A program made the position numbers and the translations under genes. Below the pieces are notes generated by a model. It ran no database searches and was not told the DNA's origin. It saw only the letters and a program-made list of their open reading frames with translations. A DNA stretch of 64,000 bases from Vitellaria paradoxa. Lineage: Eukaryota > Streptophyta > Magnoliopsida > Ericales > Sapotaceae. Where the stretch lies: assembly GCA_019916065.1 (NCBI GenBank), contig CM034242.1:6444453-6508452 (forward strand), read 5' to 3'. Below, in pieces: positions 38,396-52,424 of this stretch (its first letter is position 1; each line of letters starts with the position of its first letter).

Positions 38396-41300
38396 GAGGC
38401 TCTAGTTGCGGGATTAAATATAAAATGATCAAATTAACCTTGCTATGTAGAACAGAAAAATTGCACTGCACAATTTTATTTTATTTTTTTAATGTAAGAA
38501 ATAATATATTAATTAATATTATAATTTACAAGGTATCTATTTTTTTAAAGGTAAAAAAGAATAAATTAATAATAAAAAAGACCCAATTTGAAAAAATCTT
38601 TCCCAAAATTAACCATCATAAATCAAAAAAATTAAATCAATAATTGTGTACATTGCATACCTCCAAAACAAAAGGAAAAAATTCAAACGCACTTAAAGTT
38701 GTAGTAAGTTATAAAGAAAATAAAAACTCAAATATTACTAGACCTAACAAAACATAAAAAAATAAACACATCACAGTTCAGGAAACAGAAAATTGTCCCA
38801 AATGCATTTTATTTGGATTGTTGAATCTCTGCTAATATCATTTGACAAAATACTAACACTATGTAAAGACAAATATCACGAAGCATATACTTGATATGTA
38901 GAGATCTCTGTTAGTTAGTATTTGTCATATGACGATCAAGTTGACCACATGTGTGCTGCCAAATGACACAGAAGAGAGAGAGAGAGAGAGAGAGAGAGAT
39001 GGGTAAGAAGAGCGAGAAGACATTTGAGAAGAAGATCTCGAGCTTTCATTTGCCTATGTATAGAGAGAGAATGAGAGAGTTGCAGAGAGAAGTTACTCTG
39101 TATTTTTCTCAAAAGGCCACGTGAACGAAGGTGTTTCAGTATATTTACCCTCAATCCCTCATTTCTTCATTTCCTTTACCACATCCTTTGGATTTTTTTT
39201 TCCACTAGTCTAACGGATATCGAATCCGGTTAGGATTCCATATCCTTCAACTATTTTGTTAAACAAACATGGTATAAACTGATCTTCTCGGATGGTTACT
39301 CCACTCTCTCGTTTTTATTCAACTAATAAATATGGCTTGTCTCTTACACTGTCCTTTTTAATTTTTTTCTTTTTTTTAGCATTAAAATGATCTTACAAAA
39401 CTAATAATTTATCCATCATTCAAAATGTATATTAATTGATAACAATGTATAATCAAAACAATCAATAACAGTTCACAGTTAAAAGGAATCCACAACTAAC
39501 ACAAGATCTAATAGATTTCATCCAGCGATAATTTTTGTCTCAAGCTCAAAACTTTAATTACTTTTTATTTTAAGTATAAAATTATAATTGTATAAATATG
39601 TAATAATATATTAAATATGTATTTAATAGGTATTCTACAATTACTGAGTATCAGCAACCGCACAAACAAATCTCAATTCTATACTAATTTTATTAAGATA
39701 TTTTTAAATAAAGTTTTGATAAATTTCGATCAAATCAATATGTTTGTATATTTGTTTCATTAACATTTTTTATTTATGTTTAAGGGTTTTTGGGTGGTAA
39801 AAATTAAAGAAATTAATGTAAAAATGACTTGTATTAAAAGTTAATAGAAAGAAATTTATAAATTTTTATAATTTTTAATAAAATTTGGTAAACTAAATAT
39901 CTTTTTGGTAAACCAAATATCTTTTTGGTAAACCAATTGTTGTCAAAATCAAAGCATTCATGCGACACATCTGGGTGAAATTGATAGCTACATGACGCGA
40001 TGGACTCGTATGACACACGAGAGTTTGAAGTCGTATGTTAGAATGAGTAAACTGAATTATAGCGTCAGATTTTTTTTTTCTTTTATTAAGATTTTAGAAA
40101 GAAAAAGAAAAAAAAATGCAAGGACAAAAATAAAAATTATTTTCTTTCTTCTCTTTTTCATTGCAGTGATTATTTTATTAATTTTAAAAAAATAGAAACA
40201 TTATTTTTATTATCTTTTTTCTTTTTCATTCCTAATAAGTTTTTCTTTGTGAAATTAATCATTCTAAATTACTTGACAGTATCATCAATACGTACTCTTC
40301 TTTCTTTCTTTTTTTTATTTTTTCTCTCTACCCACTGTTCAATTTGAATATGAAGAGAGAAAAAGTCAATAAGGGGTCCTATACGATTTGGTTGTTGAAT
40401 TTTGAATAAAAATGAAAAAAATATAAATTAATCAATTATTCTAAATTACTTTACGGTATCTATTCGCATTCTTCTTTCCTTTTTATTTTTTCTCCTCCTC
40501 TCCCTGTTCAATTTGAATTTGAGGAGAGGGAGGTCAATAAGAGGTCTTATAATATTTGGTTGTTGAATTTTGAATAAAAATGGAGAAATATAAAATAAAT
40601 CTAACTTTTTTCTCACAACTTTCTCTCACTTTCTTGTATTCTCTCTTTCCATTCTCAACAGGCTAACAAAACAAAAATAGTACTCTCTCTTTCTTTGCAA
40701 GTTTTGTCTCTAGTGAGACTGTTATTTTGGCATCTTCAAAATCTTATAATGTAGCTATGCGGTATCTACCCAATTTAGAGCTTGTTTGGAAACGCGCGCG
40801 CACGCGCACACACACAAATACCACGCACAAAATCACTAATTTTTTAAAAAAATTTTCAACTTTATTTTTATTTTTTTTCCTTTTAAAAATTTCTACCAAA
40901 TACGTAACTTTTGTTAAAAGTATTACGTATTAATGGCAGCACAAAAGTTATAAAAAAATTGAATATTTTGGTTTACCAAATGTAGCCTTAGTATCCTTGT
41001 TGTAATGATTGTTTTATTTTAGTGTAACTACACTTTATTATTATTATTTTTTTTTGTGATTGGCAAAAAATATATATAATTTTTATCTAATTTAAAAGTC
41101 ATCCTTCCTGATTTAAATTAAAGTATAAAATTACGAGAAGTTATTAAATTTAACTCAATTTGCATTGTTAAAAAGTTATTAAAAAGTAAGGACAAATTGA
41201 GTATTTAAAAAAAAATGGAATAGTTTTTTATTTTAATATAAAAATGGGTAATATGTATAATTTTATTTATCTATTTTTATAAAAAAAATTTTCCCAAACA

Positions 41301-41664
41301 AATTTTAACTAATGATGTAGAAATTTAATTAAATTAAATGTATTTAAATAATTTTAAACTTTAATTCAAATTTCAAGAACATAGTTCTAAATTTTTAAAT
41401 TAAAAGGGGGTAAATTGATGATTATTTTTCGTCTTATTATCTTATCACCATTACGATGGGTACACTTTTTCTATAATGGGAACAAGAATTCCGATCAGTA
41501 AACTCAATCCGTGCCACGTGCCAGGTGGGTCCCACAAAATCCCACTATGGTACCCGCTCTCTACGAAATTGATTCACTGGATCGGGTCAGAGTCAGTCAA
41601 TGGTTTTTAACTTTTTGCTCATGGGTTTTGAACTTCTTGCTGTTTCCCATTATTTGCAAGGAAA

Positions 41665-41815
41665 CTGGAATTTCCATCACCGCACCGACTGACAAGTCTT
41701 TTTAACACTCAATATCTATCATTGAATAGCCGATGTTTTCTTTTGCTTATTCTATCGGAATCAACACCGAAAGTGAGTGGATGAATTGACAAATATTGAT
41801 TATCACTTTTATGCA
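41665..41815 (+). promoter_or_regulatory. Displaced promoter-like module, 2.3 kb upstream of SRLK-4
   Basis: It is the A2 counterpart of 19,300-19,455. The AT-rich insert lies between it and SRLK-4, but the 883-bp element does not. SRLK-4 must therefore start transcription from the region near 44,000-44,100 or from far upstream with a long leader. Confidence 0.45.
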
Positions 41816-42169
41816 ACTTCTGGCTGGCTCCGAGGGCTGCCGTGTAAAATTCATCTAAGGAGTTGAAGTTTGAAAATTAGTGGTTGTAATTTTATTAAAA
41901 TAAATTTATTTGAATTAATAAATATTTTTAACTGAATCAATATATTATTCATTTGAATTAACAAATACGAATAAAATTATAATAATTGATTTTCACACTT
42001 CAGTCCTTCTAATAAAATTTTTCCTATAGTTCTCCAAAGTGCACGAAATAAAAAGTTTGAAAATAAAAATTATAGGAGTAATTATTATTTTAGTAATAAT
42101 TAATAAGATAACAAGTTTAGGATTGAGGGGACGTTGGTGCACTATACACTCTTGGATCTTTTTAAATAA

Positions 42170-42775
42170 AATTCGAGACTTCTGCTATAAACTCGAGATA
42201 AATAAAGATAAAAATTAAAAATAAATAAAGATATAGTGACTTAGTATAATAGAAAATTCGAGACTTCTGTTACAAATTCGAGATAAATAAAAATAAAAAT
42301 TAAAGATAAATAAAGATACAGCAACTAAGTATAAATATAAATAAAAATATAGTAAGTAAAGATAAAGATAAGTAAAGATAACAATTAAAGATAAATAAAG
42401 ATATAGTAAAATTTTAATTATTTTTATTTTTAAAAATATTTAAATCTATATTAGAGATAAATTTTGATTGCATTATGATCGTGAGAAACAATTTGTTTTA
42501 GATTAAGATTAGTAGCTAAATATAAATAAATATAACAACTAAATACATATAAAGATAACAATTAAAGATAAATAAAGATATAATAATTAAAGATAAATTA
42601 AGATAACAACCAAGATAAATAAATAAATAATTTAAATTAATATAAATTTATATATTTTTAAAAATAAAAATAATTAAAAATCTATTACATCTTATTTATC
42701 TTTAATATAAATTTAAATATTTTTAAAAAATAAAAATAATTAAAAATTTATTATATCTTTATTTATCTTTACTTT
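42170..42775. repeat. A2 copy of the AGATAAATAAAGATA fold-back array
   Basis: It has the same unit and inverted layout as 19,790-20,445, slightly shorter. It lies between the displaced module and SRLK-4. Confidence 0.6.
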
Positions 42776-43034
42776 TTTGCATTATTTGTATCAAGTTTGT
42801 ACGAAGAGCCACCAAATTTTACAAGATTCAACGCTTCATATTTTACACTGGACAACTATGAATAGGTGTAGAGACACAGGAGTTCCTTAATTCACAAGTT
42901 TAAAAAGGTAAATATTATTTCGTAATAATTACATTATGTTTGAACTGATAAAAAATAAAAAAATAAAAATTAATTATTTTTAGAATAAGAATAAATTGGC
43001 AATGTACCTAGAATAACTTATCCAGTAAAATAAT

Positions 43035-43220
43035 TTTTGTGGCGCAGTCTAAGGCAAGAACATATGGAAGAAAAACACCAAAGAACTATCGTTATCCGCG
43101 ACGGACTAAGCTTCCCCCAGAATTTGTGCTTTAACAACCCACAAGGTCACAAATCACCAGGAAAGAACAAGCAACGAGCACCAAGGCGATGAAAACTTCA
43201 ACATGAACTTGCGCGTAAGA
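43035..43220 (+). other. A2 copy of the higher-GC island and 42-codon ORF
   Basis: The ORF runs 43,064-43,192, is collinear with 20,715-20,843 and has no frame change. The function is unknown. Confidence 0.25.
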
Positions 43221-44134
43221 GTTAATATTTAATTTTAGTAAAAAATTATAATAAAATAAATTATTATAATAATTTAATTTTAATACAATTTAATTTAAAT
43301 AAAAAATATTATTAAACTATATAATTTTAAATAAAAAATTTTGTCATAGATTAATATTTTAATAGTAATTAATTTTAATAATGATATATTATTTGTCAAA
43401 AGTTATTTTTATTTGGATAAAATAATTTAATGAAAACAATTAATTTTAGTTTATTTAAATAGATTATTAAATTTAATAAATTATATTAACACAATACATA
43501 ATCTAGTAAATTATTATTTATGAGAAATAATTTTTATTTAATAAAACAGTTTAATGAAATAAATCATTTTAATAAGTAATTATTATTTTTTTAAATTTTA
43601 ATTTGAGAAAATAAATAATTTTAATCATAAATTAATATTTTAATAGTATTAATTTAATAAAATAAAATAAATTATTTTAATAATAAAATATATTTTATTA
43701 AATATTATTTTTATAAAATAATTTAATAATTAATTAGTCTTAATTTTATTAAATAAATTATTATTTTATAATATTTATTATAATTATTTATAAGAGAATG
43801 TTATTTAAAATTTTACAGAAACATAAAAGAATGTACTTTATGAGATAATAAGGAAAAAGTATATTTTTTTTATTACTCTCACTAATAATAATTTACTCCA
43901 TATGAAATAATGCTCACTCTTGGTATAATTGTTGACCAGTTTTGATGGAAAAAGAAATTATCTCACGAAAATTTACCCTCCCTCGCCCCAACAAGCATGC
44001 CCGCTAAAACACGTAAATTGTGGACCTAAAAGCAAAAGATCAAATGCCCGGAAAAGTCTATTTTCTTGCTCGTCCTTACTCTATATCATCGTTTCAAAGG
44101 ACAAGTTATCCAAAAAGTGACTGACACAAGGAGG

Positions 44135-47100
44135 ATGGAGGGCACTGCAATATTTAGACCATGGGTTTTCCTCTGTTTTGTGTTCCTGTTTACGTCATGC
44201 AAGACCTGTTCTTCAGTTGGAGACCACACGCTTGCAGCAGGCCAAAATCTCTCGGTGAGAAAAACTCTAGTATCTCAAGGAGGCATTTTTGAATTGGGTT
44301 TCTTCAGTAAAGGTAAAGCCGATTCTCTCAAGTTTTATCTTGGCATATGGTATAAGAACTTTGCAGACCAAACAATAGTTTGGGTTGCAAACAGAGACAA
44401 ACCACTTCCTCATTCATCAACTGCTGTTCTTGAATTATCAGAAGATGGTAATTTAGTCGTCCTTGATGATTCATCTAAAACCCGGGTTTGGACGACAAAC
44501 TTGGTGCCACAAACATCTAATCCTACTGAAGCCGTGCTTCTTAATGATGGCAATTTTGTACTAAGAAATAGTTCAGAGCCATCTATTATATACTGGCAGA
44601 GTTTTGATCACCCGACAGACACATGGTTGGCCAGTGCAAAGCTTGGCATCAACAGAATTACTGGCGAGACCGCACGTCTTACTTCGTGGAGAAACTCAGA
44701 AGATCCTGCTCCTGGGTTGTTTTCGCTTGAGATAGACCCAAATGGAAGCGCTCAGTTATTTATGGAATGGAACATGTCTAGAAGGTATTGGAGTAGTGGA
44801 CTATGGAATGGTCAACTATTTAGCTCAGCTCCTGAAATGAGAATGAACTACAATTACAATTTTAGTTTTGTCTCAAATCAGAGAGCGCACTATTTTACTT
44901 ATTCTGTTTCCAACAAAGGAGCATTATCAAGAGTGGTGATGACTCAATCAGGACAGCTTAGACAGCTAACATATGTAGAAGGTAATCAGGATTGGTATGC
45001 CTTTTGGGTACAACCAATTGAACAATCTGATGTCTTTGCTCTTTGCGGGCCCTTCGGCATCTACAATGGGCAGAACCCCTCAAACCCTTGTACGTGTTTG
45101 CAAGGTTTTGAATCGCTTTCAGAAACACAGCTGAATAACCAGTCAAGTGGTTGTGTGAGGAAAACCCCTTTGCAGTGTGAAAGTAAATTTTCCAACGGAA
45201 AAAATGAAGGGTTCCAAAGTATTTTTAACGTGAAATTTCCTGCAAATTCAAAGACATATACTGCTACTAATGGCCAAAGGTGTAAGTCTGCTTGTATGCA
45301 GAATTGTTCGTGCACAGCTTATGCTTATAATAATCGTACTGGGTGTTCAATATGGGAAGGCGTTTTGTTGAATTTGCAATCCTCAGAGGGGAACAACACA
45401 AAACAAGATATCTGGTATATAAAGCTTGCTGCATCTGAGCTTCAAAATGCTGGAGGTATGTGTATGCAATTGATGAAAGTAACTTCTATTAGTAATGAAG
45501 TCTCTTCCCTTGCGCATGTACTGTTTCTTTTATTTTTTCTTTCTTTTTTTTTTTTTTTTTTCGTTTCAATAAACTCCGTGATATTCATCATTCTAATCTC
45601 TCAATTCAGGGAACAGAGATAAATTGTGGGTCATAGCAATTGTGGTTCCCCTTACTATGCTTATCTTAGGCTTCTTCATTTGGCATTTATACAAGAAAAA
45701 GTTCAACAAAAATGGTATGTAGTAGTTTTAGTCATAGAAATTCTAAAGCTTATATTCAAATAAGTCATAAAATGATCATTAATTTTACATAAGACGATCA
45801 AAACATGACCCTTTGAGTAGCATATTTTAGAACACTTCGGCTTAGGAATTGACTGGGACTCAATTGGGAGTATTCTGAAAATGCTCCCACTGTGAATTTC
45901 AATTATTTGAAAATTGCTTTTCATTTTTTGTTGTGTTCTATGCTATGCAGGGATAAACCATTCGAGTAAGGATTTGTATTTATTTGATTTCGATGCTAGT
46001 TCTGTTGCAACTGATCATAAAACAAAAATCCGATATAATTTAATGAGTGGGAAGAAGAATATTGATTTGTCATTCTTCAGTTTCATGAGTGTCTCTATTG
46101 TAACGGGTGATTTCTCATCAACCAATAAGCTTGGAGAGGGAGGTTTTGGACCTGTTTACAAGGTAAGATTCAATATTTAGATTAAGTGCTTAAATTAGAA
46201 TCATTGATATCTTGGGTTATGTGAGATTAATTACGCAAAACAATCTTATTGTGAAACAAGTTAAGGAGACAATTATGATAATTCATTTACTTGACAACTC
46301 CACCTTAACATTATGTTTGGAACATAAATTCACTATTTATTCAGCTTGCAATATACAAAATAAGGCTTCTTTTTTTCTTTCTTTTTTTTTCTCTATTTTT
46401 GTTAAATTTAAACAGGGTGAATTACTTAACGGACAAGAAATAGCAGTGAAGAGACTTTCAAAAAGATCAGGACAAGGCTTGGAGGAGTTCAGAAATGAGA
46501 CGATATTGATTGCTAAACTCCAGCATCGGAATCTTGTTAGACTTTTGGGTTGTTGCATCGAACGAGATGAAAATATATTAATCTATGAGTACATGCCCAA
46601 TAAAAGTCTAGATTTCTTCCTGTTTGGTTAGTTTTTCTCTACTGTACACCTTTTATCTTGTGTAAATTTATTGGTAGTGCTAAAAATGCTAAAAATTTTT
46701 TTGACATAAACTTGAGACAGATTCAAACAAGCGAGGGCTATTAGATTGGAAGACACGCAAGCATATAATTGAAGGGATTGCTCAAGGGCTTCTTTATTTA
46801 CATCAATACTCGAGATTGCGCATTATTCATAGAGATCTAAAAGCCAGTAACATTCTTTTGGATGCTGAAATGAATCCAAAAATATCAGATTTTGGCATGG
46901 CTCGTATGTTTTGTGGCAATGAGGTACAAGCAAACACAAACCGAGTTGTTGGAACATAGTAAGTGTAAAAACAAATGTTCTTTAGCCTACATGTTTGCAA
47001 CACGTAGAAGCAATATATATATATATATATATATATCACTACTTACTAAAAGATTGTTTTTGCTTGACTTTTAAAAGTGGTTATATGGCTCCTGAATATG

Positions 47101-47647
47101 CAATGGAAGGTCGTTTCTCCATAAAGTCTGATATCTTTAGCTTTGGAGTATTATTGCTGGAGATACTGAGCAGTAAGAGGAATTCTGGTTTCTATCACAC
47201 TAGTTATCTCAATCTCATTGTATATGTGAGAATCTGACAAGACATTTTCTTGGCATTTTGTTTTGATTTTCTCCTTCCTTTTTATGTTAAAATAAATTTC
47301 AAAACAATCAATGTCATGTATTGCATCTTTACAATTGAAATTTTCAGGCATGGGATCTATGGACTGCTGATAAAGGTTTGGACTTGCTAGATCCAATCCT
47401 TGATTGTCCTAGTTCAAGTTTGAAATACATCAACATAGGACTTCTTTGCGTGCAAGATAATCCAATTGATCGGCCTACTATTACTGATGTTATCGCAATG
47501 CTTGGAGATGAAGTTGCACCTTTGCCAATACCAAAACAACCTGCATTTTGTACTACTCGAGCTGTGGACACAAATTTGTCATCATCCAATAGAGTAGGGA
47601 TTTCTTCAGTTAATGATGTGACTATTTCAATGATTCAAGGCAGATAA
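44135..47647 (+). CDS. SRLK-4: intact G-type lectin S-receptor-like Ser/Thr kinase, subtype II (844 aa)
   Basis: Exons 44135-45455, 45610-45714, 45951-46162, 46416-46626, 46721-46958, 47078-47225 and 47348-47647 join to 2,535 nt with every phase matching. The start is the ATG giving MEGTAIF; the frame stays open upstream but has no earlier ATG that looks real. Approximate residues: signal peptide 9-28; B-lectin 30-150, with IVWVANRD (81-88) and [11 protein letters not shown] (154-164); S-locus glycoprotein 215-305; CGPFG near 304; PAN with [12 protein letters not shown] (387-398); membrane span 446-468; basic stop-transfer KKK; kinase about 530-800. Catalytic features are complete: GEGGFG 537-542, Lys558, Glu574, HRD 653-655 (an RD kinase), DFG 673-675 and [11 protein letters not shown]. 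The tail ends in TISMIQGR. By family knowledge it is a plasma-membrane receptor that may sense an extracellular ligand and phosphorylate Ser/Thr; ligand and pathway cannot be read from the sequence. It is the only copy with no visible lesion. Confidence 0.95.
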
Positions 47648-48236
47648 TTAAGAGGTAAGAATTCATTTTCCTAAGCTCCAATTTTTATTTCAATTGTTTC
47701 ACCATATGTTTTTAAAAAAAAAAGAAAATTGTCGTATGAATTCCTATTGCCTCCTCTCCTCATCTTCTTCTTGTTTTGATCAGTGGAAACTAGCTCGTGG
47801 CTACAAAGACAACAGTCTATAACTGTTGCTTGCTGAATTAAGCAGGAGAGAGAAGCCACCACCTCTGTGCTGCTTTTTGGAATTTATGATTACTTGAAGG
47901 ATTTAAAATATTATTTTCTTAAAACATAAGTAATTGTGTTTTTCCAAAACAGTTTGCATTGCTTGCAAAATTTATACAACGTATTGGATGTTTACAGTAG
48001 GGCAGAATTAAATCTTGGCCTTACATTAATTGCAATTGTTTGTGCCGTTGAATATGGGATCCCACATATTAACGATGAAATTGTTTGGTCACAATTGATG
48101 CAAACGTTGTCCATTTATTGAAGATGAGAAGAGCTTACATTGTTGAAAAGTGACTAGGGAGCATTATTTTGGTTAAAATAAAAAGTTCAAGAAAATATAA
48201 TTTATTTATAAAACTATCATTACTCTATTATTTTGG

Positions 48237-48237
<1 letters not shown>

Positions 48238-48277
<40 letters not shown>
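48238..48277. repeat. (TA)n microsatellite downstream of SRLK-4
   Basis: It is a TA run of about 40 bases; the A1 counterpart near 26,812-26,830 is much shorter and interrupted. Confidence 0.8.
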
Positions 48278-48279
<2 letters not shown>

Positions 48280-49224
48280 AAATATCATTTTTCTTTACAT
48301 ATTCCTACCCTCTCTACACAATTTAAAAATTAAAATGGGAAATATCATGTGAGTTTGGAGGATTATGAAAAATTGGAGTGTGGAATGAAACTAAACACTT
48401 TGAATAATGAGTGAATTTGAAAGCCTTCAATTCGCATCCCTTAATTTTCTTATCATATCCTTACTAATAAATATTTTAATTTTTAGCCTGCACTCAAATA
48501 CCTTAATTTGACTTGATTAAATTACAACAATTCTAATCATAGGATATAAGAACTCACAAATCACAGAGACAACCAAAATTGCTACGAGAATGTTTCGATG
48601 AAGGATTTGTAAATGAAAATAAAGGGAAAATAAAGGGACTACAATTTTAAAATTCCTTCTTATTTAAGAGATTAAAATTAATTAAATTAAAAAAACTAAT
48701 ATATTGATAAATATGCTTAATTTTATTATATTTTTTAAATATTTATACAAGGATATATATTTGAGTTTTTCTAATTTCTTTCTCTTTTTTCTACCTCTTT
48801 TCCTTCTTTTTTCTTTTCTTTGGCCAAATCCTCACCCTAAACACACCCTATGCCTTTGTTTGGAAGGAGGTGAATGAAAACAAAAGAAGATAAAGAGATT
48901 TAAGTGGTTTGAGAGGAGGTGAATGAGAGGGAATGGAAAGTAAATGAAGGTAAATGTGTAAATGAAGGTAATTCATTTAGCTCCTTTAACCAACTTTCTC
49001 TCTCCACCAGTTTGGGAGGAAATGTGAGTGAAAAAAAAGATAGTGTGTTTTCTCTATTTTATCCTTAATATTTTTTATTATTTTCACAAATGTCTATCAC
49101 AAATAAACATGTTTTAAAAAAGTATAATAATATATTTAATTATAATCCGTATTTTCTAAAAATAAAAAACAAAAAATAATAGTAATAGTAATAATAATTA
49201 ACCTCCATTGCATTCCCTCTCATT

Positions 49225-50230
49225 TAGGTCATGCTTGGTAACGTTTTTATTTTCTGTTTTTTTGTTTATGTTTTCAAAATTTTATAGACTAGCAACAAAA
49301 ACATATTTGTGAAATTTGTTTATGTTTTTTGTTGCCAAAAAATGAAAACTTAAATAGAAAAAATGTATTTTCATTATGTTTTTTTTTTCTGTTACAAACA
49401 TTTCGTCAATTTTAATATTTTGTCCCTTTTTGTTACATCATATTAAAATAAATTATTTTATTCAAATATTTTATTAATCTAAAATTATTTTTAATAAATA
49501 ACATAATTAAATTAATATGTAATATATATTATTAATTTATTTCTAATAAATAATTAAATTAAATTAGTTAATTTAATTAATAAGAAATATATATTATTAA
49601 ATTATTTAATAAATAATAAAATAAAAGATATAAATTTAATTTAATTAAATAAATAATGTAATTAATATAAATATGTTTTATTAAATTATTTTTAATAAAT
49701 ATCATAATTAAATTAAATTAATTTAATAATTAAGTATTTTAAAATATATTTAAAATAATTTATTTATTTTAATTAATTTGTTTAATATGAATTACAATTT
49801 ATTAAATTATTTTTAATAAATATCATAATTAAATTATTTAAATTATTATGAAATATATTTTATTCCATTCGTGAAATGGACTGACCATATCATTCGCCGG
49901 GTGGCTGAACCCAACTCAACCTTGCGCCTAAAGCTAATAACTAAATTAATTAAGCGAGCTCAAAACTCAATTGCCCATCAACGAGCAAGTTCAAAATTAG
50001 CTATATAAATGGGGAAAAAAAAAAATCAAAACAGCGGATTTTTAGACTAAAATTTACATTTTATTAAACTAAAAACTTTAAAATTTCAAATTTGTGAACT
50101 TCTACACCAAGTGTAATTAGGTACAAGTAAATTTTACACCAAGTGCAATTAGAATACAATTAAAATTCATATATTTGAAATTTTAAATATTCATTTCGTT
50201 AAAATGGAATTTCCAATCCGTTTTTTTTTC

Positions 50231-50269
<39 letters not shown>

Positions 50270-50530
50270 TGTGATAGCTAGTCGAACTGAAAGTTTGTCT
50301 TTAACTGTATATCAATGCTAGGACTGCCGGGATGATTAGCTGAAAGATGCAACTTTCCAATCAAAAGCTTTGCTTGGTTCTTTGAAAAATGAGTGAATGA
50401 ATCTTCTTGAATCGTACTCATCTCTGATCCTATGAGCACATCAGATAAGTTCAGTTCAACCATCTCCATCTACCAAAATAAGATACCCTTGCGTGTGGAT
50501 AGCCAGGAGCAGACTTAATACACATTTTAG
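49225..50530. repeat. Replacement segment in A2: AT-rich element plus foreign DNA
   Basis: It interrupts the MITE at 48,852 and replaces about 470 bp that A1 has at 27,800-28,270. It begins GGTCATGCTTGGTAACG, like the element at 54,740. An AT-rich core runs to about 49,860, followed by unique DNA (49,865-50,220), a CT microsatellite (50,233-50,268) and a coding-like fragment (50,278-50,469). Confidence 0.5.
50278..50469 (-). other. Possible captured exon, 63 codons
   Basis: On the - strand an ATG just after TTTTGGTAG (a possible acceptor) opens a 63-codon frame: MEMVELNLSDVLIGSEM... and LLIGKLHLSANHPGSPS. The codon use and residue mix look like real protein, and the base composition differs from the flanks. 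The parent gene is not recognised. It is probably a gene piece carried by a rearrangement. Confidence 0.3.
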
Positions 50531-50636
50531 TTAGTATTAATTTACTTCGGGATTCTTTGTGATAACGAACTCCTCTTAATGTGCCCTAGAACCACAATAA
50601 GTTTTAGAGGAAAGTTAACTTTCACGTGGTGCTAAT

Positions 50637-51004
50637 GTGGTAAGAGTGAGCTAACAAAAACTGTTACAAACGTATGCTATATTGGGGGAAGAGACGAATA
50701 GCTAGAGGTATAATCAAAACAAGGCGGCCACAAATCCAACTGATCAAGCTTGATTTATGGTCTTAAGAAGTCGAATTTGAGTTTGAAGGGGCTCGGCTTG
50801 ATATATATACATATATATATGTGGTAAGAGTGAGCTAACAAAAATTGTTACAAATGTATGCTATATAGGGGGAAGAGATGAATAGCTAGAGGTATAATCA
50901 AAACAAGGCGGCCACAAATCCAACTGATCAAGCTTGATTTATGGTCTTAAGAAGTCGAATTTGAGTTTGAAGGGGCTCAGCTTGATATATATATATATAT
51001 ATAT
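50637..51004. repeat. 184-bp tandem duplication
   Basis: Two copies start at 50,637 and 50,821 with GTGGTAAGAGTGAGCTAACA and end in TA-rich microsatellites. The related single copy in A1 is at 28,365-28,560. Confidence 0.8.
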
Positions 51005-52424
51005 ATATAATTTTTTTTTCAAAAAAGATGTCGTTTAATTTGAATCTTTTTATAAGAATATATCTCCAACTATCCCTTTTTTTTTAATTTCGCTCTTAAA
51101 CTATCAAACATTTTTATTCTTGAACTAGTCAGTTCCGTTCTATTTGGTCAAAACACTAACTCCATCCATTAAAAATATAATTTATATAATTTTAAATTAT
51201 ATAATTTAAAATTAAAAAGATATATTTAAAGTTATATATTTAAAAAGATATACATAAAATTATAAAATAATGAATATAAATTATAATTTTAAATTCATAA
51301 AATTATATTAAAAAAATATATGTTAAAACAAAGCATTCTATCTAAACATCTATTTAAAATTTAAAATAGATTTATAAAATTATATTAATAAAAAATTTTT
51401 AATAATTTATATTCATAATTTATATTTAAGAACATACATTTTTTGGCACTAGATTGGAGAAATAGACGTGGATTGACTATTATATTCTTAGGGTGAGATA
51501 AAAAAGATCACATGACTTGCACAGGACAAATTTTTCATTAACTTTAATGAATGGAGTTAATATTTGGTTTTAATAGAATAAAATTAGATAGTTCGAGAAT
51601 ATAATAAGTGCATTTGATAAAAAAACTCTTTTAATTTATAAAAAACTCTTTTTATTTATAGAAACGATGTCATTTTAATTTAGTGAGACAATACTATTTT
51701 AGTTTAATTTAAACTATTTATTTTGATTTATAATATTTTATATCCAACAACGTTGTTTTGGTTAATGAAATTACTCGCAAGATGAGTTTGAGTAAATCTT
51801 GACTCCGCTCAATTCAAATCCTACGTAAACTCCTTTTCCCTCCGCCAATATATCGAGTCTTCATACGTGACTTAATATTGACGTGTCCTCCAATTGCGAT
51901 CCACCGTTACACGGCGCAATGAATTTTTTTCCTATGTCGAAAATGTACCAAAAAATAAATGAAATAAACTATAGATGGAGAAAACAGTGAATTTATTTCA
52001 TTTATTTTTGTAAAAAATAAAAAAAAATAAGATAAAGAATAATTTTCTTATCTAATTAATTTATAAAAGATAAATAAATAGATATAATAAAAATAAAAAA
52101 GAAAACATCCCACTCCTCATTTTCCATGGATGAAAAATCCCATATCTACTTATTTGAGAACAGGATAAGGAATTAGAGGCTTTTCTTAAATTTAAAAAGA
52201 TAAATAAATTGTTGAGAGGGTTAACTCAATGGGAAAAAGTGCCTCAGCCCTGACATTTTATTCTTTATCTAGTTCTATTTTCTAATAGAACATATTAGAA
52301 ATTTTTGTTAATTGTCATAAAAATAAGTCAATGAAATTAAATTAAAACTTAATGATAATTTAATGGGCTTTTAAAAAAAATAACATTAATTAATTATAAC
52401 TCATTAATTTTTAACCATTAAAAT

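Larger units (their letters stand above)
28661..51103. repeat. Tandem block A2
   Basis: This is a second copy of block A1 in direct orientation, carrying SRLK-3 and SRLK-4. It is about 6 kb shorter than A1. The main differences are a 5.5-kb deletion at 30430/30431, absence of the 112-bp MITE, the 484-bp element and the 883-bp element of A1, and its own 1.3-kb replacement segment at about 49,225-50,530. Confidence 0.9.

Noticed and set aside
50233..50268. CRISPR-like regular repeats
   Set aside because: It is a plain CT microsatellite with no spacers; plant nuclear DNA has no CRISPR arrays.
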